35,188 bases of DNA from an uncultured bacterium (GTDB taxonomy: Bacteria > Latescibacterota > UBA2968 > UBA8231). Both the position numbers and the translations under genes were made by a program. Positions 1-9,483 of the stretch are shown here, one piece after another; within the stretch, counting starts at the first letter, position 1, and each line of letters starts with the position of its first letter. Under the pieces are notes generated by a model. The model saw nothing but the letters and a program-made list of their open reading frames with translations, was not told the DNA's origin and made no database searches. The stretch is taken from contig CALDFW010000100.1 in the NCBI GenBank assembly GCA_937942165.1, forward strand, positions 1 through 35,188, written 5' to 3'.

Positions 1-139
1 GATTGCCGTGATCAGTGACCGCCATGGCCGGCATACCGAGTTCGGCTGCCGTCTCTGCCATCTCTCGGATACGACAGCCCCCATCCAATAAACTGTACTC
101 GCTGTGACCGTGTAGATGCACGAAGCCAGCCGAAGCCAT
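1..139 (-). CDS. dnaE: DNA polymerase III subunit alpha, N-terminal PHP domain (partial, runs off window start)
   Basis: Reverse-strand translation from ATG at 139: [46 protein letters not shown], matching the DnaE PHP N-terminus ([15 protein letters not shown]...ITDHGN). SD GGAGG lies upstream. Missing from the ORF track because it is truncated. Confidence 0.93.
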   Translation of the reverse strand, partial: MASAGFVHLHGHSEYSLLDGGCRIREMAETAAELGMPAMAVTDHGN

Positions 140-578
140 GCAAAACCTCCAAGGAATGCTGTGGGCAACCCTGAGGGGGTGCCCGTTAATAGCGCGTATT
201 TTTTAGCAGATACAATCGTAGAGCGATGTAAAAAAAAGCCGCCGTACCAACAAGGGGAATGGCGCATGCTGGGCAATCAAAGCGGGGAGCATAATGCCCG
301 ATGGACCAAAACATAGAAAATCAAAAATAGGATGTCAATCAGAAGGGAAGTGCCTTGCCGCGATACACCAAAAATAAGACTAAGCTAATTATTAACAATA
401 ATTTATACATATTTTACACTCACCTGTAATGAAAATAAATACGCCTTGGTGATTGTTTTTCTAGGCGGTTACGAACTTGCCCTTCGAGAGCGACAGATGA
501 GTCGACTACGCGCAGACTCATGCTGGCCGGCACAGTGTAACCAACGTATATTGAAAGAGTTACTTAACCGGAGTGATC

Positions 579-1697
579 ATGAGCAAAAAAATTATCGTCG
601 TCGCCGGTGCCCGACCCAATTTTATGAAAGTAGCTCCCATTCTGGCCGAACTGCGTCGCTATCGCCAGGACTTCCAGCCGCTTCTCGTGCACACGGGACA
701 GCACTACGACTACCAGATGTCAGAAGTATTCTTTGACGAGTTAGAACTCCCTCCGCCCGATATATACCTCGACGTCGTACGCGACCATCCCAACCAGCAA
801 ACGGCCGATATTATCGGCAAATTCGACGCCGTGCTCGAACGCGAAACCCCCGACCTCGTCCTAGTAGTCGGCGACGTGACCTCAACAGACTCCTGTGCCT
901 TAGCAGCGAGTAAGCGCGACGTGGCGCTTGCGCACGTCGAAGCCGGACTGCGCAGCCGGGACCGCCGCATGCCCGAAGAGCGCACTCGCTTGGTCACAGA
1001 CGCCCTAGCCGATCTACTCTTTACCTACTCAGACGACGCCGACGCCAACCTGCGCGCCGAAAATGTGCCGAGCGAATGTATCTTTCAAGTGGGCAACGTC
1101 ATGATCGACACGCTCTTCCGCTTTCGTCAAAAGGCAGAGCAGTCTAACGTTTTGGAAGAAATCGGCGTGCGTCCGAAAGAGTATGTCCTAACGACCATGC
1201 ATCGCCCTTCGAACGTAGACGATCCGCAGGCGCTGGCCGGACTGCTCGGCGCCTTTGCCGAAATAGGCAAGGATATCGATATCGTCTTCCAACTGCATCC
1301 ACGCACTAAGGATCGCATCGAGCGGTTTGACCTACAGAGTGCCCTAGAGGCCATACCCAACGTGCATTTGATCGGCCCACAGGGCTATCTGGACATCGTA
1401 AAACTGCAGGAGAACGCGCGCTTGGCCCTCACGGATTCAGCCGGTATAGCCGAAGAGACTACGGCGCTGCAAGTACCCTGTTTAACGCTGAGGGAAAATA
1501 CCGAGCGCCCGGTGACGATCGAACAGGGCAGCAATCAGTTAGTGGGCTGTCAGCCACAGCGCGTCGTCGAAGCGGCGCGCGCTGCGTTGGCAGACAGACC
1601 CAATGCGTATCCAGTGCCACCAAGATGGGATGGACGCAGCGCCGAACGCCTTGTCGACGTCTTGCGCAAAGGCATCAAGAGGCGACTCAGCTACTAG
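579..1697 (+). CDS. wecB: UDP-N-acetylglucosamine 2-epimerase (non-hydrolysing)
   Basis: KIIVVAGARPNFMKVAPIL..., HTGQHYDYQMS, HVEAGLRSRDRRMPEERTR, TDSAGIAEE motifs. ATG at 579 with upstream CGGAG preferred over GTG at 573. Confidence 0.93.
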   Translation: MSKKIIVVAGARPNFMKVAPILAELRRYRQDFQPLLVHTGQHYDYQMSEVFFDELELPPPDIYLDVVRDHPNQQTADIIGKFDAVLERETPDLVLVVGDVTSTDSCALAASKRDVALAHVEAGLRSRDRRMPEERTRLVTDALADLLFTYSDDADANLRAENVPSECIFQVGNVMIDTLFRFRQKAEQSNVLEEIGVRPKEYVLTTMHRPSNVDDPQALAGLLGAFAEIGKDIDIVFQLHPRTKDRIERFDLQSALEAIPNVHLIGPQGYLDIVKLQENARLALTDSAGIAEETTALQVPCLTLRENTERPVTIEQGSNQLVGCQPQRVVEAARAALADRPNAYPVPPRWDGRSAERLVDVLRKGIKRRLSY

Positions 1698-1747
1698 GCG
1701 TCCCTGCCCCAAGCGGCGCTATTTGCGACCAAATCATATGGATTATT

Positions 1748-2611
1748 ATGAGCAAATTATACCTACAGAAAAACCTGCTTGGCTTTGAGGTTCACTACGA
1801 CGAGAACAGACCGCTGACGCTTTATCGCGCGCGTGAAGAGCTGCCACGCACCGATTCCCCCAAGCCGTGTTTCGCGCCGATATATACCCCTTCAGGCACG
1901 CTCGTTACGGAGTACCGTCCCTCCGATCACACGTGGCATACGGGCCTCTACTTTGGCTGGGTGCACGCCAATGGCGTAAATCTATGGGGCGGGCCCTGGT
2001 ATCTTCCAACAACGAAAAAGTACGAGCACGTAGACGACAGCCACGGCCAGCAGCGCCACGAGAACTTTACTCAATTCACGTCAGACGATGCTATTTCCGT
2101 ATCTGAAACGCTCTCTTGGCTCGACGCTCATGACGCGCCTTTCGCCCTAGAGGAGCGCACGTACAGCATTGAGCCCGTGCCTGGAGGAACGCGCTGGCAT
2201 ATCGCAACGCAGATCCGCCCAACGGCAGAATCTTTGGTGCTGGGCGCAAGCCGCGCGGCCCGCTACAGCGGCTTGGAACTCCGCATGGGACCTCCTTTCG
2301 CCGAAGCCGCTCACTACGACAGCGAAGGCCGGATCGGACACGAAGCCATCATGAGACAGCGCGCTCGCTGGGTTGCGGCTCGCGGAGCAAGCGGAGGCTG
2401 TGTCGCCATGATGGACCATCCGAACAACCCTCGCCACCCCGTAACATGGTTCACCCGCAAAAACTTACTGGGTGCGGGCTTGCTAATGGAAGACGATTTG
2501 GAAATCCCCCAGGGCCAGCGCCTCGATTTATCCTATGCATTCTTCGTGCTGGACGCCGACCCCGGCATCGACGCATGGGAAGCTCACTACAAGGCATTCT
2601 GTTCCACCTAA
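1748..2611 (+). CDS. DUF6807 / PmoA-like family protein
   Basis: RPSDHTWHTGLYFGWVHANGVNLWGGPWY..., MDHPNNPRHPVTWF, EIPQGQRLDLSYAFFVLDAD are features I associate with this family. Start reassigned to ATG 1748 (MSKLYLQKN). Confidence 0.7.
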   Translation: MSKLYLQKNLLGFEVHYDENRPLTLYRAREELPRTDSPKPCFAPIYTPSGTLVTEYRPSDHTWHTGLYFGWVHANGVNLWGGPWYLPTTKKYEHVDDSHGQQRHENFTQFTSDDAISVSETLSWLDAHDAPFALEERTYSIEPVPGGTRWHIATQIRPTAESLVLGASRAARYSGLELRMGPPFAEAAHYDSEGRIGHEAIMRQRARWVAARGASGGCVAMMDHPNNPRHPVTWFTRKNLLGAGLLMEDDLEIPQGQRLDLSYAFFVLDADPGIDAWEAHYKAFCST

Positions 2612-2720
2612 GTGCGATCTGAAGCGTTTTGCAGCGCTCTGCTTGACTTCTAATCTCCATGCAATAGTATCATTGGATCAACGCGCACACTTTACAGCGC
2701 CACCTTAGATCAAGTTAAAA

Positions 2721-2730
2721 CAAACGTTTG
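2721..2730. promoter_or_regulatory. Perfect 10-bp palindrome CAAACGTTTG, candidate TetR-family operator
   Basis: Palindrome 15 bp upstream of the TetR-family start codon. Confidence 0.4.
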
Positions 2731-2744
2731 AATGACGGCCTTAA

Positions 2745-3437
2745 ATGCACACACAAACAGCCTCCAAAAGCAACCCTGGACCCGTCAATTCCCCAACGAC
2801 CTCAACTCGTGACCGACTGTTAGACGTAGCCGAGCGCCTCTTTGCGCAGCGAGGCGTTGACGCGACTTCACTCCGCGCTATCACCACTGCGGCTGAAGCC
2901 AACCTCGCTTCGGTAAACTACCACTTCGGCTCTAAGGATGGTCTGTTTTTGGAGATTTTGGCACGGCGCACGGCGCCGGTCAACGCCGAGCGCTTGCGCT
3001 TACTCAGCCTGGCCGAAAAGCAGGCTGATGGACATCCAAGTACGAGCGCAATACTACATGCCTTTCTGGCCCCTGCGCTCCGCATGTATGCCCGCGACAG
3101 AGAAGATGCCAAGCACATCATATCCCTACTGGGACGTCTACACACGGAACCGCGCGCAGACGAGCTAAAAAGGCTGTTTTTCAACGAACTTCGCGAGGTA
3201 ATGCAGCGCTTTATACCCGCACTGCAGCAGGCCTTGCCTCAATTAGAAGCGCATGAGGTCGCGCGAAACTTCTTTTTCACAGTCGGTTCTATGGCCCATT
3301 TAATGAGCGCAGGCGATATGCTGAGTATTGCATCAGACGGTCTGTGTAACGCGGATGACTCCGAAGCCAACCTACAGCATCTCATTGCTTTCAGCGCGGC
3401 CGGTATGAGCGCGTCCCCCACTCGGAACACTATTTAA
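2745..3437 (+). CDS. TetR/AcrR family transcriptional regulator (CecR-like C-terminal domain)
   Basis: RDRLLDVAERLFAQRGVDATSLRAITTAAEANLASVNYHFGSKDGLFLEIL is a classic TetR HTH; it lies directly upstream of an RND efflux operon. Confidence 0.92.
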   Translation: MHTQTASKSNPGPVNSPTTSTRDRLLDVAERLFAQRGVDATSLRAITTAAEANLASVNYHFGSKDGLFLEILARRTAPVNAERLRLLSLAEKQADGHPSTSAILHAFLAPALRMYARDREDAKHIISLLGRLHTEPRADELKRLFFNELREVMQRFIPALQQALPQLEAHEVARNFFFTVGSMAHLMSAGDMLSIASDGLCNADDSEANLQHLIAFSAAGMSASPTRNTI

Positions 3438-3527
3438 GGAATGAATTAAACTGAGTAACTGTCTAAACTACACACCAAATCACATGAGTTTGACACACCT
3501 TTTTACTGCTGATCGAAGGAACAGAGC

Positions 3528-4949
3528 ATGATGTGGAAGTTCTTGGGAATACTTGCAGTCTTCAGTGGCTGTGCGTCTGCCCCTGCAGTGCGACACCCCG
3601 ACATCGACATAGCGAAACCGGCACGGGAATCATCAACAGACGCTACCCCCATCGCCAAGTGGTGGACTCACCTCGGGGATGCCCGCCTGGATAGCCTAGT
3701 CGACCAAGCGCTGCGCAGCAACTTTAACCTGCAGACGGCTGCAGCGCGCCTGGCGCAGGCAGAGGCGCAGGCGCGCATTGCCGGTGCATCACTCCAGCCG
3801 AACATCGGCCTTGGCGGTTCGGGCACCAGACGCAAACAAAACTTTATCGGCTTCCCCATCCCGGGAAACCAGGGACAGGTCCTGAGCAACACGACTAACA
3901 GCTATGGCGTTAGTCTCAGTTCCAGCTGGGAACTCGACCTGTGGGGCGGCTTGCGCGCTGGGACGCGCGCTGCGCTGGCCGATGCCCAAGCAGCCCAGGC
4001 TGAACTATACGGCGCACGGCTGTCCGTCGCCGCCCAAACGGCGCGCGCCTACGTGGCCGCCGTCGAAGCCAAGCGCCAGGTCGAACTGGCTCGAGCCACG
4101 GTCGATAACTACCGCGTTTCAAACGAACAAATTGACAGGCGCTACGAGCGCGGTTTGAGCACCTCATTAGAGCTTCGCTTGGGACGTTCTAATATAGCGG
4201 CAGCCGAAGCTACGCTCGAGCAACGACGCCAGCAGTGGGATCGCACCAAACGCCAGCTTGAGATCCTACTGGGCCGCTACCCCAGCGGACGCATCGAAAT
4301 GGGGGATGGGCTACCGGCTGCCCCGTCTCCCGTACCCGCTGACCTCTCGGCAGAACTCGTGCGCAGAAGGCCCGATTTGATTGCAGCCGAACGCCGCCTA
4401 GCTGCGGCCGACAGCCGCCTGCTACAGGCAAGACGCCAGCTTCTGCCACGCATCAGTCTAACCGCATCAACGGGCACGTCCTCTGATGAGCTGAGCAACC
4501 TTCTAAGCGGCGACTTCTCCGTGTGGAATATGCTTGCCAACATCACTCAACCTCTCCTACAGGGCGGCCGTCTACGCGCGGGCGTGGACCTAGCACAGGC
4601 AGGCGTCGACGCCTCGTTGGCCACCTACGCACAGAGCGCTTTGCTCGCCTACGCCGAGGTAGAGCAGGCGCTCATAGCCGCCGATTTGCTCGCCCGACAG
4701 GAAAAGGCCCTGCAGACGGCCACGACCGAAGCACAGGCAGCGCGCACGCTAGCCGAAGATCGCTACGCCAAAGGCCTGTCCGACCTAATTACTTTGCTCG
4801 ATGCCCAGCGCCGCGCTTTTGACGCGGAAAGCCGACTGCTCTCCGTGCGCCGGCTACGCCTAGATGCACGCATCGATCTTCACTTGGCATTGGGCGGTGA
4901 TTTCAGCCATACACCGCTCTCCTTACACTCTGCGGAGAACACCCGATGA
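3528..4949 (+). CDS. Outer-membrane efflux lipoprotein, NodT/TolC family
   Basis: FSGCAS lipobox, WWTHLGDARLDSLVDQALRSNFNLQTAAARLAQAEAQARIAGA, LRRRPDLIAAERRLAAADS, WELDLWG motifs. Confidence 0.92.
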   Translation: MMWKFLGILAVFSGCASAPAVRHPDIDIAKPARESSTDATPIAKWWTHLGDARLDSLVDQALRSNFNLQTAAARLAQAEAQARIAGASLQPNIGLGGSGTRRKQNFIGFPIPGNQGQVLSNTTNSYGVSLSSSWELDLWGGLRAGTRAALADAQAAQAELYGARLSVAAQTARAYVAAVEAKRQVELARATVDNYRVSNEQIDRRYERGLSTSLELRLGRSNIAAAEATLEQRRQQWDRTKRQLEILLGRYPSGRIEMGDGLPAAPSPVPADLSAELVRRRPDLIAAERRLAAADSRLLQARRQLLPRISLTASTGTSSDELSNLLSGDFSVWNMLANITQPLLQGGRLRAGVDLAQAGVDASLATYAQSALLAYAEVEQALIAADLLARQEKALQTATTEAQAARTLAEDRYAKGLSDLITLLDAQRRAFDAESRLLSVRRLRLDARIDLHLALGGDFSHTPLSLHSAENTR

Positions 4950-6193
4950 AAAGCGCGTTAAAAACCGTACTACCCCTACTCATCCTCGCGGCGGGCGCGG
5001 CGGCATTTGTCCTGCTCGAATCCATGCAGACCGAGCCACAGCGCATTGAGCGCCCCAAATTGGGGCCGCTCGTAGAGGTTATGGAAACACCCGTACAGCG
5101 CGTTCAGGTCGTCGTGGAAGGTCAGGGCATCGTGCGACCCGATGCGCAGATCAACCTGGTCCCCCAGGTATCAGGCATAGTCGTATGGAAAGATGAGGCG
5201 TTTAAATCAGGCGGCGCTTTCATCAAGGGCGACGTGCTTTTTAGGATCGATCCTCGCGACTATGAGCTGGCTCTTCGGCAGGCACAGGCGCAGGTCGAAC
5301 AGGCGCGGTATCAGCGCGATATCGCACAGCAAGAATCGGATGTAGCGCAACAAGAGTGGCAGCGCATGCGCGGCAATGATAGCACACCTTCCGACCTCGT
5401 CCTACGCCTTCCTCAACTGCGCGCAGCAGAAGCCAGCCTAACGGCAGCGCAGGCGCGCTTAGAAGAGGTCGCGCTGCGCTTGGAACGAACCCAGCTAAAA
5501 GCACCCTTCAGTGGACGCGTGCGCACGAGCCAAGTCGACGTGGGGCAACACGTCAATGCGGGGCAACCCATCGCTCAGATTTACAGCATAGAAAAGGCTG
5601 AAATCGTCGTCCCCGTGCCCGACGAAGATCTGGCTTGGTTCACCCTACCCGCACCGATTGACACACAGGTAGATGCGTGGGACGCACAGCGCATCGACGA
5701 CAACCGCCGCGAAGATCCCAACGCCTCTTTCCACTATGCACAGCGCGGCGCAACAACGCGCGTGCAGGGCACGTTTGCTGGGAGGGAACACGAATGGGAC
5801 GGACGCGTAGTGCGCACCGAAGGTGAACTGGATCCACAAAGCCGCATGGTCCGCCTGGTAGTCGAAGTAGATGAGCCCTACGGCGCTCTGGCTGAAGGTT
5901 CACCCCCGCTGACGGTCGGCATGTTTGTCAACGTGGCTATTGCGGGACGATACGTCGACAACGTGCGCGTCGTCCCGCGCTCAGCGCTCCGCCTGGACGA
6001 TGCCGTGTGGACCGTAGGTGAAGACGGCATCCTCAACATACGCCAAGCTGAAGTGCTAAGGCGCCTCCAAGACAACGTGCTTGCCCGGTTTGACCTGAAC
6101 GAAGGAGAGCACATCATAACATCGCAGATAAACGGCGTTACCCACGGCATGAAAGTCCGCATTAGCGACGCTCGAAAGGAGGCCGGATCTTGA
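4946..6193 (+). CDS. RND efflux periplasmic adaptor (membrane fusion protein)
   Basis: GQGIVRPDAQINLVPQVSGIV..., RIDPRDYELALRQAQAQVEQAR, APFSGRVRTSQVDVGQHVNAGQPIAQIY. Start overlaps the stop of the preceding gene (ATGA). Confidence 0.92.
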   Translation: MKSALKTVLPLLILAAGAAAFVLLESMQTEPQRIERPKLGPLVEVMETPVQRVQVVVEGQGIVRPDAQINLVPQVSGIVVWKDEAFKSGGAFIKGDVLFRIDPRDYELALRQAQAQVEQARYQRDIAQQESDVAQQEWQRMRGNDSTPSDLVLRLPQLRAAEASLTAAQARLEEVALRLERTQLKAPFSGRVRTSQVDVGQHVNAGQPIAQIYSIEKAEIVVPVPDEDLAWFTLPAPIDTQVDAWDAQRIDDNRREDPNASFHYAQRGATTRVQGTFAGREHEWDGRVVRTEGELDPQSRMVRLVVEVDEPYGALAEGSPPLTVGMFVNVAIAGRYVDNVRVVPRSALRLDDAVWTVGEDGILNIRQAEVLRRLQDNVLARFDLNEGEHIITSQINGVTHGMKVRISDARKEAGS

Positions 6194-9100
6194 AAGCACC
6201 TGTGAGTTGGATGGCTAAAAATCACGTCGCCGCCAATCTATTTATGGGCTTTATCATGCTCAGCGGCCTGTTTTCCATGATGCAGACAAAGAAGGAAACA
6301 TTTCCCGAAATGTCTCTCGATCAGATCCAGGTACAGGTTCCCTATCGAGGGGCAGCGCCAACCGAGGTAGAAGAGGCCGTCTGCAAGCGCATCGAGGAAC
6401 GCGTGCGGGGATTGGAGGGCGTGCGCCGTGTCCGCTCAACGGCCGCCGAAGGCATCGGCGTCGTAAGCGTTGAGATGGAACGCGGCGTCGATATGACTCA
6501 AATGCTCGACGACATAAAAAACGCAGTGGACCGCATCGACACCTTTCCCACGGAGACGGAAAAGCCCGTGATCAAAGAGCTGACGCGGCGCTCGCAGGTC
6601 ATCGACGTAGTCCTGTATGGAGCAGTTGGCGAAAAAGCGTTAAAAATAGCGGCCGAGCGCGTGCGCGACGATCTGCGCAACAGCGGCGTGATCTCTCAGG
6701 TTGAGCTAAGCGGCGTGCGCGTAGACGAGATCTCCATTGAAGTATCCGATCAAGCACTGCGGCGCTACGGCTTGACCTTTGACCAACTGACCGCCGCCGT
6801 GCGCCGCACGAGTTTAGACCTACCGGCCGGCAGCGTAGAGAGCGAAGATGGAGAGATCCTGTTGCGCACGCAGGGCCTCATGCGCAGCGGTCGCGAGTAC
6901 GAAGAGGTCGTCGTGCTCACTCGTCCCGACGGCACCACTCTCACGTTAGGCGATATTGCATCCGTGCGCGACGGCTTTGAGGACAACGATCTCGTCTCCC
7001 GCTTTAACGGCCAGCCCGCAGCCGTCGTGCAGGTCTATCGAACGGGAGACCAGAGCGCACTCGACATTTCTGCCTATGTCCATGAATACGTGAAGGAGAA
7101 GCAATCTCTCTTGCCCAACGGCATTTCAATCGACTACGCGCGCGACGATGCTCGCATATTGCGCGGCCGTATGGATTTGCTCATTAGCAATGCACGCTTG
7201 GGACTGGTCTTGGTGTTTATATGCTTGAGCTTTTTCCTCGATCTAAAGTTGGCCTTCTGGGTCATGATGGGCATACCTATATCCTTTCTCGGCGCATTCC
7301 TACTCATGGAACCGTTTGACGCATCGATCAACATGCTCTCGCTCTTCGCCTTTATCGTCGCGCTTGGGATTGTTGTAGATGACGCGATCATCGTCGGCGA
7401 AAACGTCTATGCGCACCGCGAGAAGGGGAAAAACTTCTTGCGCGCGGCTATTGACGGCGCGATAGAAGTAGGTACGCCAGTAGTATTCTCCATTATGACC
7501 TCGGTCGCCGCCTTTATGCCTCTGTTTTTTATTGAAGGCATGATGGGCAAATTCATGTCTGTCATACCGGTTATCGTGATCGCCGTTCTCTTACTTTCTC
7601 TGGTAGAAAGCCTCTTTATACTACCAGCTCACCTTTCGTCAAAAGGCGATGGCATTGTGAGTCGAGCCTTTGACCGGCTGTTCCGTCGGCCACTCGCATT
7701 CCACAGTCGCATCGCACAATCCTTTGATCGCGGATTAAAGCGTTTTATAGGGTCGATCTATCAACCCACTTTGCGCTTGGCATTGGCCAATCCACTTTCG
7801 ACCACTGCACTGGCTTGTGCCCTGATGATGTTCACCGTCGGCCTAGTTGCAGGTGGGCACGTAAAATTTGTATTCATGCCGAAGATCGAATCGGATTGGC
7901 TGACGGTATCGGTGAACATGCCGCAGGGCACGACCGTTGACCAAACGACTAAAATCGTGGAGCTCATCGAGAAAAAGGCCTTGCAGCTGCGGGCAGAAAT
8001 CGACGGAAAAAGCGGCGAAAACGATTCGATATATCGCAACATTTTCACGTATATCGGCGATCAGCCCATGGGCCGACGCTCTTCTATGACGGCCACGGGA
8101 GGGGCAAGTGGACGCGGCCACCTAGGCGAGGTCACCATCGAACTCAAACCGGCAGAGAAACGCGATTTGGGTAGCACCGAAATCGAGGCTCGCCTCCGGC
8201 AACTCGTAGGCGAAGTGCCCGGTCCCGAGTCCGTCATATTTTCTTCCTCGCTCTTTTCCGCAGGCAACGCCATTGAAATTGAACTTGCCTCAGACCAATT
8301 CGAGCAGTTGCCCCTAGCCGTGGAGCGACTCAAAGAGCAAATTGCTCAATACGCAGGCACCGGCGACATCCAAGACAGCTTTGAAGAGGGTAAACTGGAG
8401 ATGAAACTCCAGCTCAAACCCCAGGCGCGCACGCTGGGCATCACTCTATCAGATCTGGCACGCCAGGTGCGTCAGGGCTTTTTCGGCGACCAGGTGCTGC
8501 GCTTTCAGCGGGGTTCCGACGATGTCCGCGTTATGGTGCGCTATCCGCAGAGCGAACGCCGCACCATGGGAGACGTACGTGCCATGCGCGTGCGCACACC
8601 CACCGGCGCCGAGATCCCGTTTGACGAAGTGGCCAACGTAGAAGTGGGACACGGTTTTTCCACTATCCAGCGCACCGACGGCCAGCGCGTCGTTACCGTC
8701 AGCGCTAGCGTCGATGAAAAAGCGGCCAATGCGGATGAAATTAACGGCGACCTAGCCGCGCGATTTCTACCTGCGCTGGCAAACGACTACGCGGGACTGC
8801 GCTATAGTTTTGGCGGCGAGCAGCGCGAGCGCAGTGACTCACTCGAGAGTATGTTTTTTAATTTTACGATCGCCCTATTTGCCATCTATGTGCTCTTGGC
8901 TATACCGTTTAAATCCTACCTACAGCCCTTTATTGTTATGAGCGCCATTCCCTTCGGCATTATCGGTGCCGTATGGGGTCACCTCTTTATGGGTATTGAC
9001 TTGGCCATGCTGAGTCTATTTGGAATTATCGCTCTGTCGGGGGTAGTAGTAAACGACTCACTCGTATTGCTATCTTTTTACAACCAGCTGCGCAAAGAGG

Positions 9101-9396
9101 GCGTAGACAGCGAAACGGCTCTCATCGAGGCGGGATCACAGCGTTTTCGGCCTATTCTACTCACTTCGTTGACGACTTTTTTCGGCCTGTTGCCCATGAT
9201 CATGGAAAAGAGTGTCCAAGCGCAGTTCCTTATTCCCATGGCCGTTAGCCTGGCGTTCGGAATTATTTTCGCCACCTTCATTATTTTAATTGGCGTCCCC
9301 GTTAGCGCCATAATATTGGAAAGAGCACAGGCATTCGCCGGTCGTCTTTCCGAGCGTGGAACTCCGAGTGAATTCTCTGCAGAGGCCGCAGGCTAG
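6190..9396 (+). CDS. RND efflux transporter permease (AcrB/HAE1-like)
   Basis: 1068 aa, GAAPTEVEEAVCKRIEERVRGLEGV, ALGIVVDDAIIVGENVYAH, two transmembrane blocks. TTG start at 6190 with upstream AAAGGAGG; overlaps the adaptor stop. Confidence 0.95.
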   Translation: MKAPVSWMAKNHVAANLFMGFIMLSGLFSMMQTKKETFPEMSLDQIQVQVPYRGAAPTEVEEAVCKRIEERVRGLEGVRRVRSTAAEGIGVVSVEMERGVDMTQMLDDIKNAVDRIDTFPTETEKPVIKELTRRSQVIDVVLYGAVGEKALKIAAERVRDDLRNSGVISQVELSGVRVDEISIEVSDQALRRYGLTFDQLTAAVRRTSLDLPAGSVESEDGEILLRTQGLMRSGREYEEVVVLTRPDGTTLTLGDIASVRDGFEDNDLVSRFNGQPAAVVQVYRTGDQSALDISAYVHEYVKEKQSLLPNGISIDYARDDARILRGRMDLLISNARLGLVLVFICLSFFLDLKLAFWVMMGIPISFLGAFLLMEPFDASINMLSLFAFIVALGIVVDDAIIVGENVYAHREKGKNFLRAAIDGAIEVGTPVVFSIMTSVAAFMPLFFIEGMMGKFMSVIPVIVIAVLLLSLVESLFILPAHLSSKGDGIVSRAFDRLFRRPLAFHSRIAQSFDRGLKRFIGSIYQPTLRLALANPLSTTALACALMMFTVGLVAGGHVKFVFMPKIESDWLTVSVNMPQGTTVDQTTKIVELIEKKALQLRAEIDGKSGENDSIYRNIFTYIGDQPMGRRSSMTATGGASGRGHLGEVTIELKPAEKRDLGSTEIEARLRQLVGEVPGPESVIFSSSLFSAGNAIEIELASDQFEQLPLAVERLKEQIAQYAGTGDIQDSFEEGKLEMKLQLKPQARTLGITLSDLARQVRQGFFGDQVLRFQRGSDDVRVMVRYPQSERRTMGDVRAMRVRTPTGAEIPFDEVANVEVGHGFSTIQRTDGQRVVTVSASVDEKAANADEINGDLAARFLPALANDYAGLRYSFGGEQRERSDSLESMFFNFTIALFAIYVLLAIPFKSYLQPFIVMSAIPFGIIGAVWGHLFMGIDLAMLSLFGIIALSGVVVNDSLVLLSFYNQLRKEGVDSETALIEAGSQRFRPILLTSLTTFFGLLPMIMEKSVQAQFLIPMAVSLAFGIIFATFIILIGVPVSAIILERAQAFAGRLSERGTPSEFSAEAAG

Positions 9397-9412
9397 CAGG
9401 TATCCCAATACG

Positions 9413-9448
9413 CGGGAGCGTCGCTTAGTGAAGGCATCGACGCTCCCG
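9413..9448. terminator. Hairpin, 11-bp perfect stem CGGGAGCGTCG/CGACGCTCCCG
   Basis: Arms 9413-9423 and 9438-9448, just past the RND permease stop. Confidence 0.65.
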
Positions 9449-9453
9449 TGCAA

Positions 9454-9483
9454 AAAACGCGTGCGAGTCTGCGCACGCGTTTT
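9454..9483. terminator. Bidirectional intrinsic terminator, 12-bp stem AAAACGCGTGCG/CGCACGCGTTTT
   Basis: Arms 9454-9465 and 9472-9483 with A and T tracts, between convergent RND and MATE genes. Right arm overlaps the MATE stop codon. Confidence 0.75.

Noticed and set aside
116-316. 66-aa ORF at the left end
   Set aside because: Overlaps the dnaE 5' end antisense; no SD or domain signal.
446-736. 96-aa ORF overlapping the wecB start
   Set aside because: Overlaps wecB out of frame and lacks family resemblance; wecB has its own SD and start.
3700-3780. GCGCAGGC-rich repetitive-looking segments in the efflux genes (also around 5280 and 5450)
   Set aside because: Explained by Ala/Gln-rich coiled-coil coding sequence of TolC/MFP proteins; not a DNA repeat array.
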